NCBI RefSeq assembly: GCF_004146235.1
Contig: NZ_SELO01000016.1
Span: forward strand, 37,330 to 101,329
DNA from: Tropicimonas sp. IMCC6043
Lineage (GTDB): Bacteria > Pseudomonadota > Alphaproteobacteria > Rhodobacterales > Rhodobacteraceae
Reading direction: 5' to 3'
DNA length: 64,000 nucleotides
Part shown: positions 63,889 through 64,000 of the stretch, in pieces
Layout: each line of letters opens with the position of its first letter
Numbering within the stretch: the first letter of the stretch is position 1
Notes under the pieces: model-generated
Seen by the model: the letters and a program-made list of their open reading frames with translations, nothing else
Told to the model about the DNA's origin: nothing
Database searches by the model: none
Position numbers and translations under genes: made by a program

Positions 63889-64000
63889 TCCCACGGTTTG
63901 ATGGTGCGATCCATTCGCTGGAATGGAAGGAAGCCCTATGGGACAGGTACGTCACGGCAGCGCCACGACCACGCACGCCATCCGAGCAGCAATACAGCGA
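63889..64000 (+). mobile_element. Left end of an IS481-family insertion sequence, cut by the window edge
   Basis: The last 112 bases contain the left end of the element and the transposase start. The terminal inverted repeat could not be fixed because the other end is outside the window. Confidence 0.65.
63938..64000 (+). CDS. IS481-family transposase, N-terminal fragment (truncated by window)
   Basis: The 21 visible codons read MGQVRHGSATTTHAIRAA and so on, the characteristic start of IS481-family transposases with an N-terminal HTH. The frame is open at the window end. Whether the full gene is intact cannot be seen. Confidence 0.8.
   Translation, partial: MGQVRHGSATTTHAIRAAIQR

Overview
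The window looks like chromosomal DNA of an alphaproteobacterium of the Rhodobacteraceae (roseobacter-like). The evidence is the G+C-rich backbone, the ethylmalonyl-CoA pathway genes (crotonyl-CoA carboxylase/reductase, ethylmalonyl-CoA mutase, mesaconyl-CoA hydratase and a malyl-CoA thioesterase homologue), an sdhCDA-x-sdhB operon, a PEP/VPLPA-CTERM-like protein, an HvrA-type H-NS protein, a Hint-domain protein and a LuxR/LuxI quorum-sensing pair. No species is assigned, and base composition was judged by eye, not counted.

Region 1 (1-31.3 kb) is backbone. In order it holds a membrane glycosyltransferase with an N-terminal MshEN-like domain; malate dehydrogenase; an acetyl-CoA assimilation cluster (mcl2-NnrU-DUF1737-mch); a CTERM-sorted secreted protein; a divergent manganese transporter/regulator pair (mntH/mntR); the succinate dehydrogenase operon with an extra secreted-protein gene between sdhA and sdhB; a maintenance block (csaA, proC, ybjN-like, ubiK, lgt, a MidA-like methyltransferase, pgeF); a Hint protein; a RecD-like helicase; luxI/luxR; divergent ccr and ecm; H-NS, deoD and tdk; a GntR regulator; a YgjP-like metalloprotein; and a TIGR02300 protein.

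Region 2 (31.3-53.07 kb) is read as an integrated genomic island of about 21.8 kb. It begins at the 3' end of tRNA-Ala(GGC). A tyrosine integrase lies near the far end, and a perfect 14-bp copy of the tRNA 3' end follows 143 bp beyond the integrase start. The left two thirds carries loosely packed cargo: a secreted trypsin-like protease, a Cys-rich peptide, a GDPD-like protein with an altered metal site, a lipoprotein, small membrane proteins, an NlpC/P60-like protein, a thermonuclease, a GlxA-type regulator, a 2OG-Fe(II) oxygenase, an acidic EF-hand protein, an XRE regulator and a rhodanese. The right third (46.5-52.9 kb) is a compact satellite-like module on the minus strand: integrase, AlpA-like protein, a RepA-like AAA ATPase and many very small genes joined by ATGA stop/start overlaps. 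One of these genes contains three in-frame palindromic repeats.

Region 3 (53.1-64 kb) holds a SleB-like hydrolase and a six-gene operon for an apparently periplasmic respiratory complex: a Tat-exported molybdopterin enzyme, a four-cluster ferredoxin subunit, a diheme cytochrome, a TorD-like chaperone, a seven-heme membrane-anchored cytochrome and a cytochrome b. An FNR-type site sits upstream. Divergent from it is an ArsR-permease-thioredoxin operon, suggesting but not proving a metalloid or chalcogen theme. The window ends with a nonsense-interrupted gene and the start of an IS481-family transposase. The molybdoenzyme operon and the satellite-like microgene array are the strongest candidates for something undescribed.
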